A DNA stretch of 7,049 nt, from NCBI GenBank assembly GCA_026989715.1, contig JALSIU010000007.1:1-7049 (forward strand), read 5' to 3'. The notes beneath the pieces were generated by a model. The model ran no database searches, was not told where the DNA came from, and worked only from the letters and a program-made list of their open reading frames with translations. The translations under genes and the position numbers were made by a program. Positions within the stretch are counted from its first letter, which is position 1. Every line of letters begins with the position of its first letter. Shown piece by piece: positions 6,235-7,049 of the stretch. The DNA is from Methylomonas sp. Its GTDB lineage: Bacteria > Pseudomonadota > Gammaproteobacteria > Methylococcales > Methylomonadaceae.

Positions 6235-6915
6235 ATGGCCACCGAAACAATCCTCATACAAGCACACCAGGCTATTCCAGAGCAACTATTAGTGCAAACA
6301 CCGCCACCACTCAGCTGCAGTATTCCGGCCGCTACCTTTGTTTGTTGCAAAAGCTACCACCTAGAATTAATGCCTTATATGCAGATGCTAGCACAACAAC
6401 AACCGGCCGGTTCGGGGCGTATTGACTATCCACAAGCCTTAAATATTGCCTACCTCGATGCCGACATACAATTATTGTCAATATTATCCGGCCTGAATAA
6501 TTTAAAACTTGCAGCAGAATATCATCAAACTCACACTAAACAACACATACACCAGCAGGCACTACAACTATTAGAGTATTTTCAATGTACCCAAGTCTGC
6601 CATAAGCTACCCGCGTTTATGAGCACCTTAGAACATCGCTTGCTGTTGATTGCTCGCGCACTGATGTTAGAACCTGACATTCTGTTTATAGACAAGCCAT
6701 TTCAAGGCTTAGATATGTATGAGCATGATATTTTAGGCACTCACTTAATAAACATCAGCCGCGAACTGCACATAACGGTCGTCAGTAGTGCCGTTAGCCT
6801 CGCGTTTATGAAAAAATCGGCACAACACATCATTTATTGTGATAATCAAGCATTTTACGCCTACAATGAATGGGCTCGGTTTAAACAGCAACACCCCGAA
6901 CTATTTGAACACTAA
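6235..6915 (+). CDS. Degenerate MlaF-like ABC ATPase (predicted pseudo-ATPase)
   Basis: A 226-residue protein alignable end to end with MlaF-type nucleotide-binding domains but lacking their active-site residues. LSCSIPAATFVCCKSYHLEL (26-45) matches the strand and P-loop region, keeping only Lys-Ser (39-40) with the P-loop glycines missing. The Q-loop region is YLDADIQLLSILSGL (73-87), without Gln. The signature region FMSTLEHRLLLIARAL (128-143) lacks the LSGGQ glycines. Walker B is DILFIDKPFQGLD (148-160): the aspartate and D-loop remain, but the catalytic Glu is Lys154. The switch region SSAVS (184-188) has no His. It is rich in Gln and His. ATG 6235, one base after the permease stop, is chosen; ATG 6211 adds 8 residues within the permease gene. 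Neither has a Shine-Dalgarno. It probably binds the permease structurally; ATP hydrolysis is not expected. Confidence 0.75.
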   Translation: MATETILIQAHQAIPEQLLVQTPPPLSCSIPAATFVCCKSYHLELMPYMQMLAQQQPAGSGRIDYPQALNIAYLDADIQLLSILSGLNNLKLAAEYHQTHTKQHIHQQALQLLEYFQCTQVCHKLPAFMSTLEHRLLLIARALMLEPDILFIDKPFQGLDMYEHDILGTHLINISRELHITVVSSAVSLAFMKKSAQHIIYCDNQAFYAYNEWARFKQQHPELFEH

Positions 6916-6926
6916 TTGGCAAAACC

Positions 6927-7049
6927 ATGGGAAAAAAAACAACCAATATTCACTACATTCATTCCCTCAGTCAAAGTACGCGCGAACAATTGGTTGGGGC
7001 TTTTTTTATCATGGCCTTATTGCTTATCGGCGGCCTGATTCTGGCCAAA
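6927..7049 (+). CDS. MCE/MlaD-like membrane-anchored protein, N-terminal fragment (runs off window)
   Basis: Forty-one codons are visible from ATG 6927. A short basic, polar N-terminus (MGKKTTNIHY) leads to STREQLVGAFF and one strongly hydrophobic segment, FFIMALLLIGGLILA (about 26-40), which then leaves the window. This is the layout of MCE proteins such as MlaD: a single N-terminal membrane anchor followed by a periplasmic MCE domain that forms a hexameric lipid channel. The MCE domain itself is not in view, so the assignment rests on the anchor and on the permease and ATPase-like genes just upstream (11-base gap). No strong Shine-Dalgarno is seen. Confidence 0.6.
   Translation, partial: MGKKTTNIHYIHSLSQSTREQLVGAFFIMALLLIGGLILAK

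Noticed and set aside
6235..6915. Frameshift or sequencing error as the cause of the lost ATPase motifs
   Set aside because: Motif regions stay collinear in one frame from P-loop region to C-terminus; losses are substitutions spread over the protein.

Overview
The window comes from a gammaproteobacterium outside the Enterobacterales. It carries the conserved block ygfB-pepP-ubiH-ubiI on the minus strand, facing away from a small coiled-coil gene (TIGR02449 type), zapA and the 6S RNA gene ssrS on the plus strand. The coiled-coil gene next to zapA is typical of Pseudomonas-, Chromatium- and Methylococcus-like lineages and absent from E. coli. The base composition is moderate and AT-leaning, and I cannot name a genus from the sequence.

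Layout: bases 1-68 may hold the C-terminal tail of a plus-strand gene converging on ubiI. Bases 61-4402 hold a tight minus-strand operon in transcription order ygfB, pepP, ubiH, ubiI: a UPF0149 protein, proline aminopeptidase P, and two paralogous FAD hydroxylases of ubiquinone synthesis. Bases 4403-4687 are a divergent intergenic region with several inverted repeats. Bases 4688-5205 encode the coiled-coil protein and the Z-ring protein ZapA, joined by an ATGA overlap. Bases 5214-5396 encode 6S RNA, whose likely -10 box contains the zapA stop codon.

The last part (5433-7049) is the unusual one. In many gammaproteobacteria ssrS is followed by ygfA (5-formyl-THF cyclo-ligase). Here it is followed by three close-packed genes resembling an Mla-type lipid transporter: an MlaE-like permease, an MlaF-like ATPase-fold protein, and the start of an MCE (MlaD-like) protein with an N-terminal membrane anchor. 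The ATPase-fold protein still aligns over its full length with ABC ATPases, but it has lost the P-loop glycines, the LSGGQ glycines, the catalytic glutamate (now lysine) and the switch histidine. Its reading frame is intact, so it looks like a maintained pseudo-ATPase rather than a decaying gene. This is the main candidate for a previously undescribed system.
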